A stretch of DNA of 64,000 nucleotides from Bacillus mycoides (GTDB taxonomy: Bacteria > Bacillota > Bacilli > Bacillales > Bacillaceae_G). The notes under the pieces were generated by a model that was given only the letters and a program-made list of their open reading frames with translations, was not told the origin of the DNA and ran no database searches. Shown piece after piece: positions 34,891 to 43,219 of the stretch (positions are counted from its first letter, which is position 1; every line of letters starts with the position of its first letter). Made by a program: the position numbers and the translations under genes. The stretch is from positions 1 to 64,000 of the forward strand of contig NZ_LXLV01000035.1 of assembly GCF_001757995.1 (NCBI RefSeq), written 5' to 3'.

Positions 34891-36519
34891 TTAAAGCGCC
34901 TTAATCTGCTTCGTAAGTTCTATAAATCGTTCGTCAAGTTCTTTATATCCTTTATCCTTAGAAGTTAAAAAGCTTAATTTACCTAATACTTCTTGTCTCT
35001 CTGTTTCTAACGTTAAACGTAGCTCTTCAATGTCATCTCTTGTTTTAGTAGACTCTTCTAGCTGCTTTTGTATCGTGTTATTTGAAAACACTAATTTCGT
35101 GTTAGTTGTTTTCTCCAGAAAATATCGATCGTGAGAAACAATAATTAGTGTTCCATTATACTCAGCTAATGTATTTTCAAGCTGTTCACGTGAAGGCAGA
35201 TCAAGATGATTCGTCGGCTCATCTAAAATGAGCACATCTTTTTCATCTAAAATATAAGACATTAACTTACATTTTACTCGTTCACCCATACTCATATGCT
35301 GAATAGGCTCTTTCCATTGAGAAGCTTGGAATCCTAAATGTTTCATTAAATTTTGGACTTTTCCTCTTTCTTCAAACGTCTCTTTAAAAAATAAATCTTC
35401 TGGTGTTTTATCAAGTGTTAAATCAAATACTTCTTGTGTTAAATAACCGATGTTTGCAGATGGTGAAATCCATATTTCTCCTTGAGCAGTTTCTGTTTCC
35501 ATAATCATCTTCAATAATGTTGTTTTTCCGCTACCGTTTGGTCCAATAATCGCAACCTTCTCACCGTGCTGAATTGTAAAATTAACGTTTTCAAATAATG
35601 TTCGTCCATTAAATTCTTTCCTCAATTGTTTCACTTCTAAAAAGCGTTTTCCTACTTTTTTACTCGCTTGAATAGAGAACTCAACTGAATACTCTTCTTT
35701 CACACGTTCTACTTTCGTTTTCTCCAGCTCTTTTTCGAGACGTTTTCGTTTTGACTTAACTTGCGCATCCATTCGCTTCGCTTTTACACGATAAAACTCT
35801 TTAACTCCTTCTTGTTTTGTAGACTGTGCATGTGCCTTTTTTGACCATGAACTTAATTCTTTTATATGTGTTTCTGCTTGTTCAATCTTTTTTTGCTGTT
35901 TTTCATATTCACGCTGCTGCGTCATTCTTTTTTGCTCACGTGCTTTCATATAACTCGTATAATTACCGCTATGCTCAATTAATTTTCCATCCTCAATTGA
36001 CCATATTTTTGTTGCGACAACATCTAAAAAATATCGATCATGCGATACAACTATAACAGTACCTTTCATATTTTTTATTTGTTTAATGAGAAATTCCGTA
36101 CTCATCTCATCTAAATGATTTGTCGGTTCGTCTAATATTAAGACATTAGGATTTTCGGCAAACCCTTTTGCTAATCGAACTTTCAGCTTTTCACCACCAC
36201 TTAAGGTTAGAAAATCGTTCGTTGGAACGCCCCATTTTGCAAGGAGTTCTGCTTCTTTTGCAATCACATCATTACTAATAAAAGATTCTATTTCTTGTTC
36301 AACATATGCGGTTGTCATATTCATTTGCTGCCATTCAACAATTCCTTTTGATGGCTCAATCTTCCCATTGATTAATTGAAGTAACGTTGATTTACCGGCA
36401 CCATTTTTACCAATTAATCCGATAACATCTCCTTGTTTTACTGTAACATTCATTTTCTCTAACAAAGTATTTTCCATTATTTCAACATAAACATCATTTA
36501 ATTTTAAAAGTTCTTTCAT
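34891..36519 (-). CDS. vmlR: ABC-F ribosomal protection protein, VmlR-like
   Basis: About 542 residues with two ABC domains and no membrane segment. Walker A: GKNGAGKST (about residue 36) and GPNGSGKTT (about residue 330). Signatures: LSGGEK and MSMGER. A long inter-domain linker (QQREYEKQQKKIEQ … WSKKAHAQST) forms the antibiotic resistance domain, and a C-terminal coiled tail follows. The wording closely matches B. subtilis VmlR as I recall it. It displaces virginiamycin M, lincosamides or pleuromutilins from the ribosome. The ATG at 36519 follows AAGGGG. Expression is under the attenuator at 36549-36723. Confidence 0.88.
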   Translation of the reverse strand: MKELLKLNDVYVEIMENTLLEKMNVTVKQGDVIGLIGKNGAGKSTLLQLINGKIEPSKGIVEWQQMNMTTAYVEQEIESFISNDVIAKEAELLAKWGVPTNDFLTLSGGEKLKVRLAKGFAENPNVLILDEPTNHLDEMSTEFLIKQIKNMKGTVIVVSHDRYFLDVVATKIWSIEDGKLIEHSGNYTSYMKAREQKRMTQQREYEKQQKKIEQAETHIKELSSWSKKAHAQSTKQEGVKEFYRVKAKRMDAQVKSKRKRLEKELEKTKVERVKEEYSVEFSIQASKKVGKRFLEVKQLRKEFNGRTLFENVNFTIQHGEKVAIIGPNGSGKTTLLKMIMETETAQGEIWISPSANIGYLTQEVFDLTLDKTPEDLFFKETFEERGKVQNLMKHLGFQASQWKEPIQHMSMGERVKCKLMSYILDEKDVLILDEPTNHLDLPSREQLENTLAEYNGTLIIVSHDRYFLEKTTNTKLVFSNNTIQKQLEESTKTRDDIEELRLTLETERQEVLGKLSFLTSKDKGYKELDERFIELTKQIKAL

Positions 36520-36548
36520 ATTACCGATCCCCTTTATTAAGGGAGAAC

Positions 36549-36581
36549 AAAAAAATCCTCCCAAAGTAATTTGGCAGGATT
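36549..36581 (-). terminator. Attenuator terminator upstream of the VmlR-like gene
   Basis: AATCCT-g-CCAAA and TTTGG-g-AGGATT pair with a short loop, followed by a run of seven T on the minus strand. It ends 30 bases before the start codon, so read-through is required for expression. Confidence 0.8.
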
Positions 36582-36723
36582 AGTCGTTAACATATTTGTA
36601 CCCAAATAAGCTATTACGCAAAATAAATAGCAATACCGTTGAATGGAATTGGGCAGACTAATCCTATTTTTTATAAATTGAAATTTATTTAATTTCAACA
36701 TTTAAAAATAAGATTAGTTAATC
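36577..36723 (-). promoter_or_regulatory. Antibiotic-responsive attenuator leader of the VmlR-like gene
   Basis: Three segments can pair in alternative ways: GATTAACTAATCTTATTTTT (36723-36704), AAAAAATAGGATTAGTC (36672-36656) and GACTAATCC (36585-36577), the last being the 5' arm of the terminator. Pairing 1:2 leaves the terminator free; pairing 2:3, a perfect 9-base match, destroys it. An open frame of up to 39 codons from a CTG after AGGATTAGT, or 18 codons from ATG, runs through the terminator and could be the stalling leader peptide. Segments 1 and 2 also occur before the MFS gene at 16620-16685. Confidence 0.7.
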
Positions 36724-36840
36724 ATCGTCCACCCATCATTCCTTTCCGTCGTTAGTAACCATATTGTACCATAATAGTACTTTATGAGTAAATGCAATTA
36801 TATGTGCTGTTAAAAAGATTGCTTTCTTTTAGGTCTATTT

Positions 36841-36912
36841 ATCCCGCTATTTACGGACAGTAAGACTCCCACCTCAAAATTCGGCGGGAGATAGTTGCTT
36901 GTAAATGCCCTC
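36841..36912 (-). repeat. Dispersed hairpin repeat, copy B
   Basis: In inverse orientation this copy matches copy A (5738-5825) block by block: GGGCATTTACAAGCAA, CTCCC, CCGAATTTTGAG, GGGAGTCTTA, TGTCC, AAATAGCG. It can fold on its CTCCC/GGGAG arms. It fills most of the gap between the VmlR leader and the aldo/keto reductase gene. Confidence 0.6.
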
Positions 36913-37110
36913 CTTTATCATTTCTGCACTTCATATCAATTAAGCACAAACAACATTTGGTGTAACACTGGCTTTAGATTCCCCTACCAGTAAACTTCTA
37001 AGCACTTCCTCTTATATAATTTTTATATAAATTTATGAGCAATTATATATTATACATATTACATTTCGGTTCTTATAATAAAGATAGCATTTTTAAGGGG
37101 GGATTCTACA

Positions 37111-38100
37111 ATGGAATTTAGCAAACTAGGAAACAGTGGATTAACAGTAAGCAAAATTGCATATGGGAACTGGATAAACCATGGCGGAAAAGTAGATGAG
37201 GATACTGCAAATGATTGCGTGAAAGCCGCACTAGATGTCGGTATTACAACGTTCGATACTGCTGATGTTTATTCGGACACTTTAGCCGAGGAAGTGCTTG
37301 GCCGGGCTTTGCAAGGTGTACGAAGAGAAAGTATAGAACTATGTACAAAAGTATGCCATCCGACTGGACCTGGAAAAAATGATCGTGGCTTATCAAGAAA
37401 ACATATTTTAGAAAATTGTAATGCATCTTTACACAGGTTACAGACAGACTACATCGATGTCTATTATGCACATAGATTTGATAATACAACTCCTCTTGAG
37501 GAAACAATGTTAGCTTTCGCTGATCTTGTAAGACAAGGTAAAGTCCTTTATATCGGTGTAAGTGAGTGGACATCAGAACAAATCACCCGCGGTGCAGCAC
37601 TTGCACGAGAATTGAAAATTCCACTTATCGCTAGCCAACCTCAATATTCGATGTTGTGGCGAGTTATTGAAACCGATGTGATACCAACATGTCAACGTGA
37701 GGGGCTTGGTCAAATCGTATGGTCCCCCCTTGCACAAGGTATTCTCACAGGAAAATATCAACCTGGTAAACCAATACCGACTCAATCACGTGCTAACTCC
37801 GATGCTGGTAAACCATTTTTCCACAAACTCGTGCAACGTTGGATGAGTGATGATGTACTCACTGCAATTCAGAAACTTAATCCCATCGCTCAAGAAACCA
37901 ATCTTACCCTATCTCAACTCGCAGTTGCTTGGGTGCTACAAAATCCAGCTGTTTCATCTGCTATTATCGGCGCCTCAAATCCGGAGCAAATAAGAGAAAA
38001 CGTAATTGCTTCTAGTGTTAAATTGCAACCAGAAATTATGGATCAGATTGATAATGTACTAAAAGGTTTCGTTGAGTACGATCCGAGCAAAACAGGTTGA
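37111..38100 (+). CDS. Aldo/keto reductase, KvBeta/YhdN-like
   Basis: 329 residues of the (beta/alpha)8 AKR family. The catalytic tetrad is readable: Asp and Tyr in DTADVYSD (about residues 50-57), Lys in CTKVCHP (about 87) and His in YYAHRFD (about 125). The NADPH-binding GASNPEQI lies at about residue 290. It reduces aldehydes or ketones with NADPH in the cytoplasm; the physiological substrate is unknown. A strong AAGGGGGG ribosome site precedes the ATG. It is convergent with the LysR gene. Confidence 0.9.
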   Translation: MEFSKLGNSGLTVSKIAYGNWINHGGKVDEDTANDCVKAALDVGITTFDTADVYSDTLAEEVLGRALQGVRRESIELCTKVCHPTGPGKNDRGLSRKHILENCNASLHRLQTDYIDVYYAHRFDNTTPLEETMLAFADLVRQGKVLYIGVSEWTSEQITRGAALARELKIPLIASQPQYSMLWRVIETDVIPTCQREGLGQIVWSPLAQGILTGKYQPGKPIPTQSRANSDAGKPFFHKLVQRWMSDDVLTAIQKLNPIAQETNLTLSQLAVAWVLQNPAVSSAIIGASNPEQIRENVIASSVKLQPEIMDQIDNVLKGFVEYDPSKTG

Positions 38101-38170
38101 AACATCAGTGAATTGCTAAATAAAAAACACAACTCTGACTTTAAAATAAAAATAGAAATCTTCCTTTCCA

Positions 38171-38211
38171 ACTTCTAAAAGCCCATCCCATCAAGATGGG
38201 CTTTTAGAAGT
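38171..38211 (-). terminator. Terminator overlapping the end of the LysR gene
   Basis: ACTTCTAAAAGCCCATC and GATGGGCTTTTAGAAGT form a perfect 17-bp stem with a 7-base loop. The last codons and stop (38191) of the LysR gene lie inside it. It may also stop transcription from the + strand reductase gene. Confidence 0.8.
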
Positions 38212-39069
38212 CGTATAAACCTCTCTAACAACTGTTAAGAAGTTCTCTAACACTACAGATTTTTCATCTAGTCTCCATCCAGCATATAAATTTATTTTCG
38301 GTGTATTTTCTTGAATTTCTTTATATATGACTCCCGATTTTTTATAACTTTCCACTGATGATGGAACGACAGAAATCCCCATTCCTGCTGCAACTAAATT
38401 CACAATCGTTTGCATTTGAATCGCTTCTTGAACAATATTTAAACTTACTCCATGTTCCCAAAAATAACTAATAATTAAATCGTAAAAGTTTGTACCGAAA
38501 TGACGAGGAAATAAAATAAATGGTTCATCAACTAATAATTCGATTGAAATGTTAGGCAACGAAACTAAAGGGTGATCTTGATGCAAAACCAATTTTAAAC
38601 ACTCCTCAGAACAAACTTCGGAAGATAATATTTCATTATTCTGCTTGGAACGAATAAATCCAATATGAATTTGTTTTTCATAGAGTGCTTTTATTTGCTG
38701 GTCTGTTGTCATCTCGCGTAATATGAGCTGTATTTTAGGAAAACGTTCTCGAAATTTTTTTAATATATTTATAACGGTTTCTGTAGAATCGACAAAACCA
38801 ATTATTAAATGTCCTATCTTCCCTTCATCCGCAAGCTGTGTTTCTTTAATAGTTCTATCTACTTGAAGCAACGTTTGCCGCGCGCCTTCTAAAAATATTT
38901 TCCCTGCACTGGTTAGTTCAACCATTCTTTTTGTTCGATGAAAAAGTTGAACTCCTAATTCTTCTTCTAGTTTACGAATTTCCTGACTTAAAGGTGGTTG
39001 CGCCATCCTAAGCCGTTCTGCTGCACGACTAAAGTTTAATTCTTCTGCCACCGTTATGAAATATCTCAT
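38191..39069 (-). CDS. LysR-family transcriptional regulator (possible start-codon loss)
   Basis: At least 292 residues. The N-terminal helix-turn-helix reads FITVAEELNFSRAAERLRMAQPPLSQEIRKLE, followed by a type 2 periplasmic-binding fold for an effector, as in CbbR/AlsR-type regulators. The usual LysR N terminus (M-D-I-R-K-M-R-Y-F) is encoded just upstream, but its first codon is ATA (39084-39082) where ATG is expected, 9 bases after GGAG. The first ATG at 39069 has no ribosome site. Translation may therefore be weak, or start at ATA/ATT. No obvious target gene is divergent. Confidence 0.85.
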   Translation of the reverse strand: MRYFITVAEELNFSRAAERLRMAQPPLSQEIRKLEEELGVQLFHRTKRMVELTSAGKIFLEGARQTLLQVDRTIKETQLADEGKIGHLIIGFVDSTETVINILKKFRERFPKIQLILREMTTDQQIKALYEKQIHIGFIRSKQNNEILSSEVCSEECLKLVLHQDHPLVSLPNISIELLVDEPFILFPRHFGTNFYDLIISYFWEHGVSLNIVQEAIQMQTIVNLVAAGMGISVVPSSVESYKKSGVIYKEIQENTPKINLYAGWRLDEKSVVLENFLTVVREVYTTSKSPS

Positions 39070-39199
39070 TTTTCGAATATCTATTTTAATTCACTCCTTT
39101 CATTAACAAGTAATAAAAGACTCTCTTTTATCTTTAACGGTATCGCTTTGCTTCTCTTATGTAAATAATCTTTCATTCTGGAAATTTATCAATGGTACA

Positions 39200-39243
39200 A
39201 AATAAGGCTAAAAAACTTTAAATATAAGTTTTTTAGCCTTATT
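39200..39243 (-). terminator. Terminator of the Bce-type two-component operon
   Basis: AATAAGGCTAAAAAACTT and AAGTTTTTTAGCCTTATT form an 18-bp perfect stem 5 bases past the kinase stop codon. Confidence 0.8.
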
Positions 39244-39248
39244 CGCTT

Positions 39249-40232
39249 TTACACATTACAAAATTTAATTCGTACAACGGTACCTTTACCAACTTTTGAA
39301 TGGACTTCTACACTATGTCCTAATTGTTTCGTAATTTCATATACAAGATATAGCCCCATTCCAGTTGATTCTTTAAAATCTCTACCGTTTTCTCCTGTAA
39401 AGAAAGGTTTAAATACTCTTGGCAAATCTTGCTTCGGTATCCCTACGCCACTATCAATAATTTCAAGTACAACTGTATTACCTTCCTTACATGCTTTCAC
39501 TTTAATCTTTTCTCTACTACCTGATGAATATTTAATCGCATTCGATATAATTTGTCCAATTAAAAATTGTAACCATTTCGCATCACTTTCTACAGTAATA
39601 CCCTTATCAATTTCAAGCACTGGATATACAAAATTCCGAATAAAGAAGCGTTTATGTTCATGCACGGAATCATTTACTATTTTATGTAGTTGTACTCTTT
39701 CTACATAAAAATCTTGTGTAAATGCTTCTAAACGCGCGACATACAAAGCCATCTCTAACCCCTTTTTCAACCGATCTGTTTCCTCATTAATACTTTCAAA
39801 ACGTGCATCCACTTCATCCTGTGTAATTAATTCTATTACAGATAAAGGTGTTTTCATTTGATGAATCCACTGATTCATAAAGGTTAAATGATCATTATTT
39901 TTTCTTTCTTGTAATTGCAGCTGATTTTGATAATGGCGATATTGCACCTCGAGCAGCTCTTGGAGAGCAGTAGACAAAACTGCATAATCAGATTTTTGAA
40001 CAGATTCATCCAATGATTGCATTGGGTTTGCTAAACGCTCATAAAAAGAACGATGTGTAAAATAACGAAATAATAAATAACTTACCATAAATATAACACC
40101 TAAAAACATTGCATATAATGCCGTTGAAATATGATTATGCCCATCAAACCAATAAACTAGGAATATGGATAGCAGTTGGATCGCTGTAAAACAAATAAGT
40201 GGTATATGATCACGTATAAACAGCCTTATCAT
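39249..40232 (-). CDS. BceS-type intramembrane-sensing histidine kinase
   Basis: About 327 residues. Two membrane helices near the N terminus (about 9-27 and 36-55) enclose only a few external residues, the mark of intramembrane-sensing kinases. The DHp helix has H in WIHQMKTPLSVIE (about residue 124). The HATPase has the N box IISNAIKYS, G1 DSGVGIP and G2 GMGLYL. The ATG at 40232 overlaps the regulator stop codon as ATGA. Such kinases sense drug flux through a BceAB transporter. None is adjacent, so the BceAB-like pair at 31158-33834 is the likely partner. Confidence 0.88.
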   Translation of the reverse strand: MIRLFIRDHIPLICFTAIQLLSIFLVYWFDGHNHISTALYAMFLGVIFMVSYLLFRYFTHRSFYERLANPMQSLDESVQKSDYAVLSTALQELLEVQYRHYQNQLQLQERKNNDHLTFMNQWIHQMKTPLSVIELITQDEVDARFESINEETDRLKKGLEMALYVARLEAFTQDFYVERVQLHKIVNDSVHEHKRFFIRNFVYPVLEIDKGITVESDAKWLQFLIGQIISNAIKYSSGSREKIKVKACKEGNTVVLEIIDSGVGIPKQDLPRVFKPFFTGENGRDFKESTGMGLYLVYEITKQLGHSVEVHSKVGKGTVVRIKFCNV

Positions 40233-40936
40233 TTTTCCATACCAGTATCCCAAGTAATATGTAATCTATATCCAACACTACGAATTGTTTCAATTGCTCC
40301 TTCAATATGTAACGTTTTTAATTTTTTACGCACCCGTGTTGTATTTACACTTAATGTATTATCATCAACATAGGATTCACTATCCCATAATTTATTTAAT
40401 AGCACTTCTCTACTCACAACACGTGGATAATTTTTCATTAGTGTCTCTAATAAAATAGCTTCGTTTCTCGTTATATCAATCTCTTGATTACGCAGCTTTA
40501 ATACAAGTCTTTCAGGATATAAACAAAGACTTTGTTGCTCAACCATTCGTTCTTCTAGTTTCGGTGCATAATCTCCGTAAGCACGTCTTAAATGGCTACG
40601 AATTTTCGCCACCACAACTTCATAATGGAAAGGCTTCGGAATAAAATCATCGCCACCATTTTCTAACGCCATAACTTGATCCATCGTGCCTTCACGAGCC
40701 GAAATAAATAAAATCGGACATGTGGAAACCGCACGAATTTGACGACACCAATAGTACCCATCAAAACTCGGTAAATTAATATCTAATAAAACTAACTCTG
40801 GTTGTTCTTCTAAAAATATGTCTAACACATTTTGAAAATCTGATACAATAATTCCTTCGTAACCGTATTTCGCAACATGTGTTGATAATAACTCTGCAAT
40901 TTTCATATCATCTTCTACAATCATAATTTTAACCAT
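40229..40936 (-). CDS. BceR-type OmpR-family response regulator
   Basis: 235 residues. The receiver domain has the acidic pair DD (residues 9-10), the phospho-acceptor D in LLLDINLP (about 53) and Lys in PKPFHYE (about 103). The C-terminal winged helix has TRNEAILLETLMKNYPRVVSREVLLNKLW and RVRKKL. It is co-transcribed with the kinase gene through an ATGA overlap. BceR proteins activate transporter genes from TTACA-N4-TGTAA repeats. One such site lies upstream of the BceA-like gene at 33919, but none is seen before this operon. Confidence 0.9.
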   Translation of the reverse strand: MVKIMIVEDDMKIAELLSTHVAKYGYEGIIVSDFQNVLDIFLEEQPELVLLDINLPSFDGYYWCRQIRAVSTCPILFISAREGTMDQVMALENGGDDFIPKPFHYEVVVAKIRSHLRRAYGDYAPKLEERMVEQQSLCLYPERLVLKLRNQEIDITRNEAILLETLMKNYPRVVSREVLLNKLWDSESYVDDNTLSVNTTRVRKKLKTLHIEGAIETIRSVGYRLHITWDTGMEK

Positions 40937-41280
40937 TTGTTAACTCCTTTTCGATCCACAATCTCAAATATACTTATATAAATAAATACTACCTCTTTTC
41001 ACAAAATCCGTAAAATAGAAAAAGAATACTTTTTCTTATTTAATATGAAATTCACTTAGAGAAAATCCTAACTACTCCACATATTCCCTTCCTAGTTCCA
41101 TCCGCGCCGTTTTTAGTGGATCCACAACTTGACAAACTTGTGAACTACCCTCCACTTAGTATCTCTTACGAGCTTACTTGAAGTGGGGGCTTCTCGGTTC
41201 ATCGTTACTTTTGATAGCTAACGAATTTGTCTTAAGACAGCCGAGCTAACTCCCTTGTTCCAAAGGTTATTTCTTACAAT
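40937..41280. other. Right end and guide-RNA region of a TnpB element
   Basis: On the minus strand, downstream of tnpB, the sequence folds into several hairpins: TCGGCTGTCTTAAGACA, GAACCGAGAAG, and CCCCCACTT…AAGTGG (about 41188-41152), and reaches GGAGGGTAGTTCAC at 41153-41140. This is the usual layout of the transposon right end and omega-RNA scaffold. The bases after 41140 would be the guide. The part from about 41000 to 41090 shows nothing distinctive. Confidence 0.55.
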
Positions 41281-42400
41281 CTATATCAATGCTAATAATC
41301 GTATGGCTTCCTTTTTGATATTGATAGCTGCGTTATAGTCACGACTTAGTGTTAGTCCACACGAACACTCATACATGCGTTCAGATAATGAGATTTCTTT
41401 TCTGTTTCCACAACGACTACACATCTTTGTAGAAGGAAACCATTTATCTATTTTTACAAGCTGTTTTCCTTGCTCTTGTAGCTTATATGCTAAAAATGTC
41501 GTGAACATCCTCCAACCGTTATCCGCTACACTCTTACCAAAGCGAAGTGATCGTGACATTCCTTTCATATGTAAGTCCTCTATTGCTACAACGTCAAAAT
41601 GAGTAGCCAATCCTTTCGATTTATGATGAAGGAAATTTTTACGTTGATTCGCGACCTTTTCATGCAACTTCGCTACACGGATCCGTTGTTTATTAAAGCG
41701 TGCTGAATCTTTCACACGTCTTGCTAATACTCGTTGCGCTTTTGCTAATCGGTCCAGCATCTGACGATAAAAGCGAGGATAATTGGCTTTCTCATCTTCA
41801 CTACTCACGTATAATTCAGCCATTGCGAAGTCTAATCCAACTACACTTTCTACTTCTTTCTGAACAATTTCCTTTTCATATTCAGTTAAGACAGACACAT
41901 AATACTTGCCAGTTGGTGTCATCGAAATCGTGCATGATTTGATGATATGGTTTTGCGGTATCTCTCTATGTTGTTTCAATCGCACTAATTTCAGTTTCGG
42001 TAATTTGATATAACCATGAAATAACATAATATTTCCGTTTACTCGATTCGTTGTATAGGATTTTCTACTCTTCCTACTTTTGAATGTAGGAAAATCACTT
42101 TGACCACTAAAAAAATTCTTATACGCAGTTTGCAAGTTTAATTGAGCGTTGGCCAATGCCAATGAATCGACTTCTTTCAACCATTCATACTCTGCTTTGT
42201 ATTTCGCAGGAGTAGGAAATTTTTGTTTCTTTAGTTCTTCTTTATTCTCTTTGTACGTTTCGTATACTTCTTTCCGCTCAGCCAGCATCTTATTATACAC
42301 AAAGCGTACACACCCGAACGTTTTACGTATCAAATAGGCTTGTTTTTCTGTTGGATACAGACGAAATTTGTACGCCTTATTATGCTTTGTCATATCCGTT
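41140..42400 (-). mobile_element. IS200/IS605 superfamily (IS1341-type) element carrying only tnpB
   Basis: The element consists of the tnpB gene and its structured right end, with no tnpA transposase in the window. The right boundary is placed at the GTAGTTCAC end of the scaffold (41140). The left boundary is uncertain: a TTGGC-tac-GCCAA hairpin at 42543-42555 may belong to the left end, which would extend the element to about 42600. Movement would need a TnpA supplied in trans. Confidence 0.6.
41281..42393 (-). CDS. tnpB: RNA-guided nuclease TnpB (IS605 OrfB)
   Basis: 370 residues and apparently complete. An N-terminal helix-turn-helix region (YKFRLYPTEKQ, GCVRFVYNKMLAERK) is followed by the split RuvC nuclease with D in VGLDFAMAEL (about 191), E in VVAIEDLHMKG (about 271) and D in SRDYNAAINIKKEA (about 354). 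A zinc finger CSRCG … CSCG lies between the last two. All three catalytic acids are intact. TnpB cuts DNA under guidance of an RNA made from the transposon right end, which lies directly downstream here. An intact copy without tnpA suggests selection for the nuclease, or recent arrival. Confidence 0.92.
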   Translation of the reverse strand: MTKHNKAYKFRLYPTEKQAYLIRKTFGCVRFVYNKMLAERKEVYETYKENKEELKKQKFPTPAKYKAEYEWLKEVDSLALANAQLNLQTAYKNFFSGQSDFPTFKSRKSRKSYTTNRVNGNIMLFHGYIKLPKLKLVRLKQHREIPQNHIIKSCTISMTPTGKYYVSVLTEYEKEIVQKEVESVVGLDFAMAELYVSSEDEKANYPRFYRQMLDRLAKAQRVLARRVKDSARFNKQRIRVAKLHEKVANQRKNFLHHKSKGLATHFDVVAIEDLHMKGMSRSLRFGKSVADNGWRMFTTFLAYKLQEQGKQLVKIDKWFPSTKMCSRCGNRKEISLSERMYECSCGLTLSRDYNAAINIKKEAIRLLALI

Positions 42401-42729
42401 CATCTCACTTTCCCATAAACATTTCTACTTTATCTATGGCGGTGATAACACTACATGATTATCTCATTTCATTGTCATACCAAACGTTACCTCTTATAAG
42501 ACTGATTATAGCGGAGGCGAAATAAATAGGAAAACCAATTTTTTGGCTACGCCAAACCGCAATTCATCTCCCACCTACCGCTTTGCTATCGTCCTTCACA
42601 CGCTTGAGGAAGGAGACTTCTTCCGGATAATGCGTTAAAATTAAAAGTTATTTTCAAATTACAAAAGCACTTAGCTCATTTTGAAACATACACTCTTTAC
42701 TATAACAGGTAAAGAAAGGTGGTATTACA
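42394..42729. other. 336-base region: possible TnpB left end and cwlJ promoter
   Basis: It holds a hairpin TTGGC-tac-GCCAA (42543-42555), a C/T-rich stretch with GGAAGAAGTC/GACTTCTTCC pairing (about 42614-42623), and a candidate sigma-E -10 element CATACACT at 42687-42694 before cwlJ. No gene is visible. Confidence 0.4.
42687..42694 (+). promoter_or_regulatory. Candidate sigma-E type -10 element for cwlJ
   Basis: CATACACT matches the sigma-E -10 consensus CATACAHT, 36 bases before the cwlJ ATG. The -35 match upstream is weak. cwlJ in B. subtilis is expressed in the mother cell by sigma-E, which supports the reading. Confidence 0.35.
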
Positions 42730-43158
42730 ATGCCCCTTATTCCATACAACGAAAGTGACGTTGATTTACTAGCTCGTTTAATCCGTGCTGAAGCTGAGGG
42801 CGAAGGACGGCAAGGTGAACAACTTGTTGGCTGCGTTGTCGTAAATCGTGTGTTTTGTGATTGTTTAGATTTTAAAGAGCTTCGATCTGTGCGTGATGCA
42901 GTATATCAAAGCCCTGGCGGATTCGAAGCAGTTCAATACGGTTACTTTTATCAACGTGCCCGTGAATCAGAAAAAGAAATCGCAAGAAAAGTTTTACAAG
43001 GTGAATGGCGCTGGCCAGCACGATGGGCTCTTTGGTATTTTCGTCCAATTGGAGCTTGTCCACCCGAATGGTATAATCAGCCGTTTGCCGGGCAATTTAA
43101 AAGCCATTGCTTTTACGAACCAAGTGGTGATGAATGTCCAAAAATGTATTCAAGATAG
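42730..43158 (+). CDS. cwlJ: Spore cortex-lytic cell wall hydrolase CwlJ
   Basis: 142 residues, the usual CwlJ length. It consists only of the SleB/CwlJ catalytic domain, without signal peptide or peptidoglycan-binding domain: LLARLIRAEAEGEGRQGEQLVGCVVVNRV holds the catalytic Glu, and ALWYFRPIG, FAGQFKSHCFYEP follow. CwlJ sits in the spore coat and digests cortex muramic-delta-lactam peptidoglycan in germination, triggered by calcium dipicolinate. No gerQ is adjacent, so it may be the second cwlJ known in the B. cereus group. The ATG follows AAAGGTGG. Confidence 0.92.
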   Translation: MPLIPYNESDVDLLARLIRAEAEGEGRQGEQLVGCVVVNRVFCDCLDFKELRSVRDAVYQSPGGFEAVQYGYFYQRARESEKEIARKVLQGEWRWPARWALWYFRPIGACPPEWYNQPFAGQFKSHCFYEPSGDECPKMYSR

Positions 43159-43168
43159 TAAAAATTAA

Positions 43169-43213
43169 GCAACGCAAGTACTTATTCTATTGAGTACTTG
43201 CGTTGCTTTTAAC
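43169..43213. terminator. Bidirectional terminator between cwlJ and lysK
   Basis: AAGCAACGCAAGTACT and AGTACTTGCGTTGCTT form a 16-bp perfect stem, with A/T tails on both sides. Confidence 0.85.
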
Positions 43214-43219
43214 TATATT

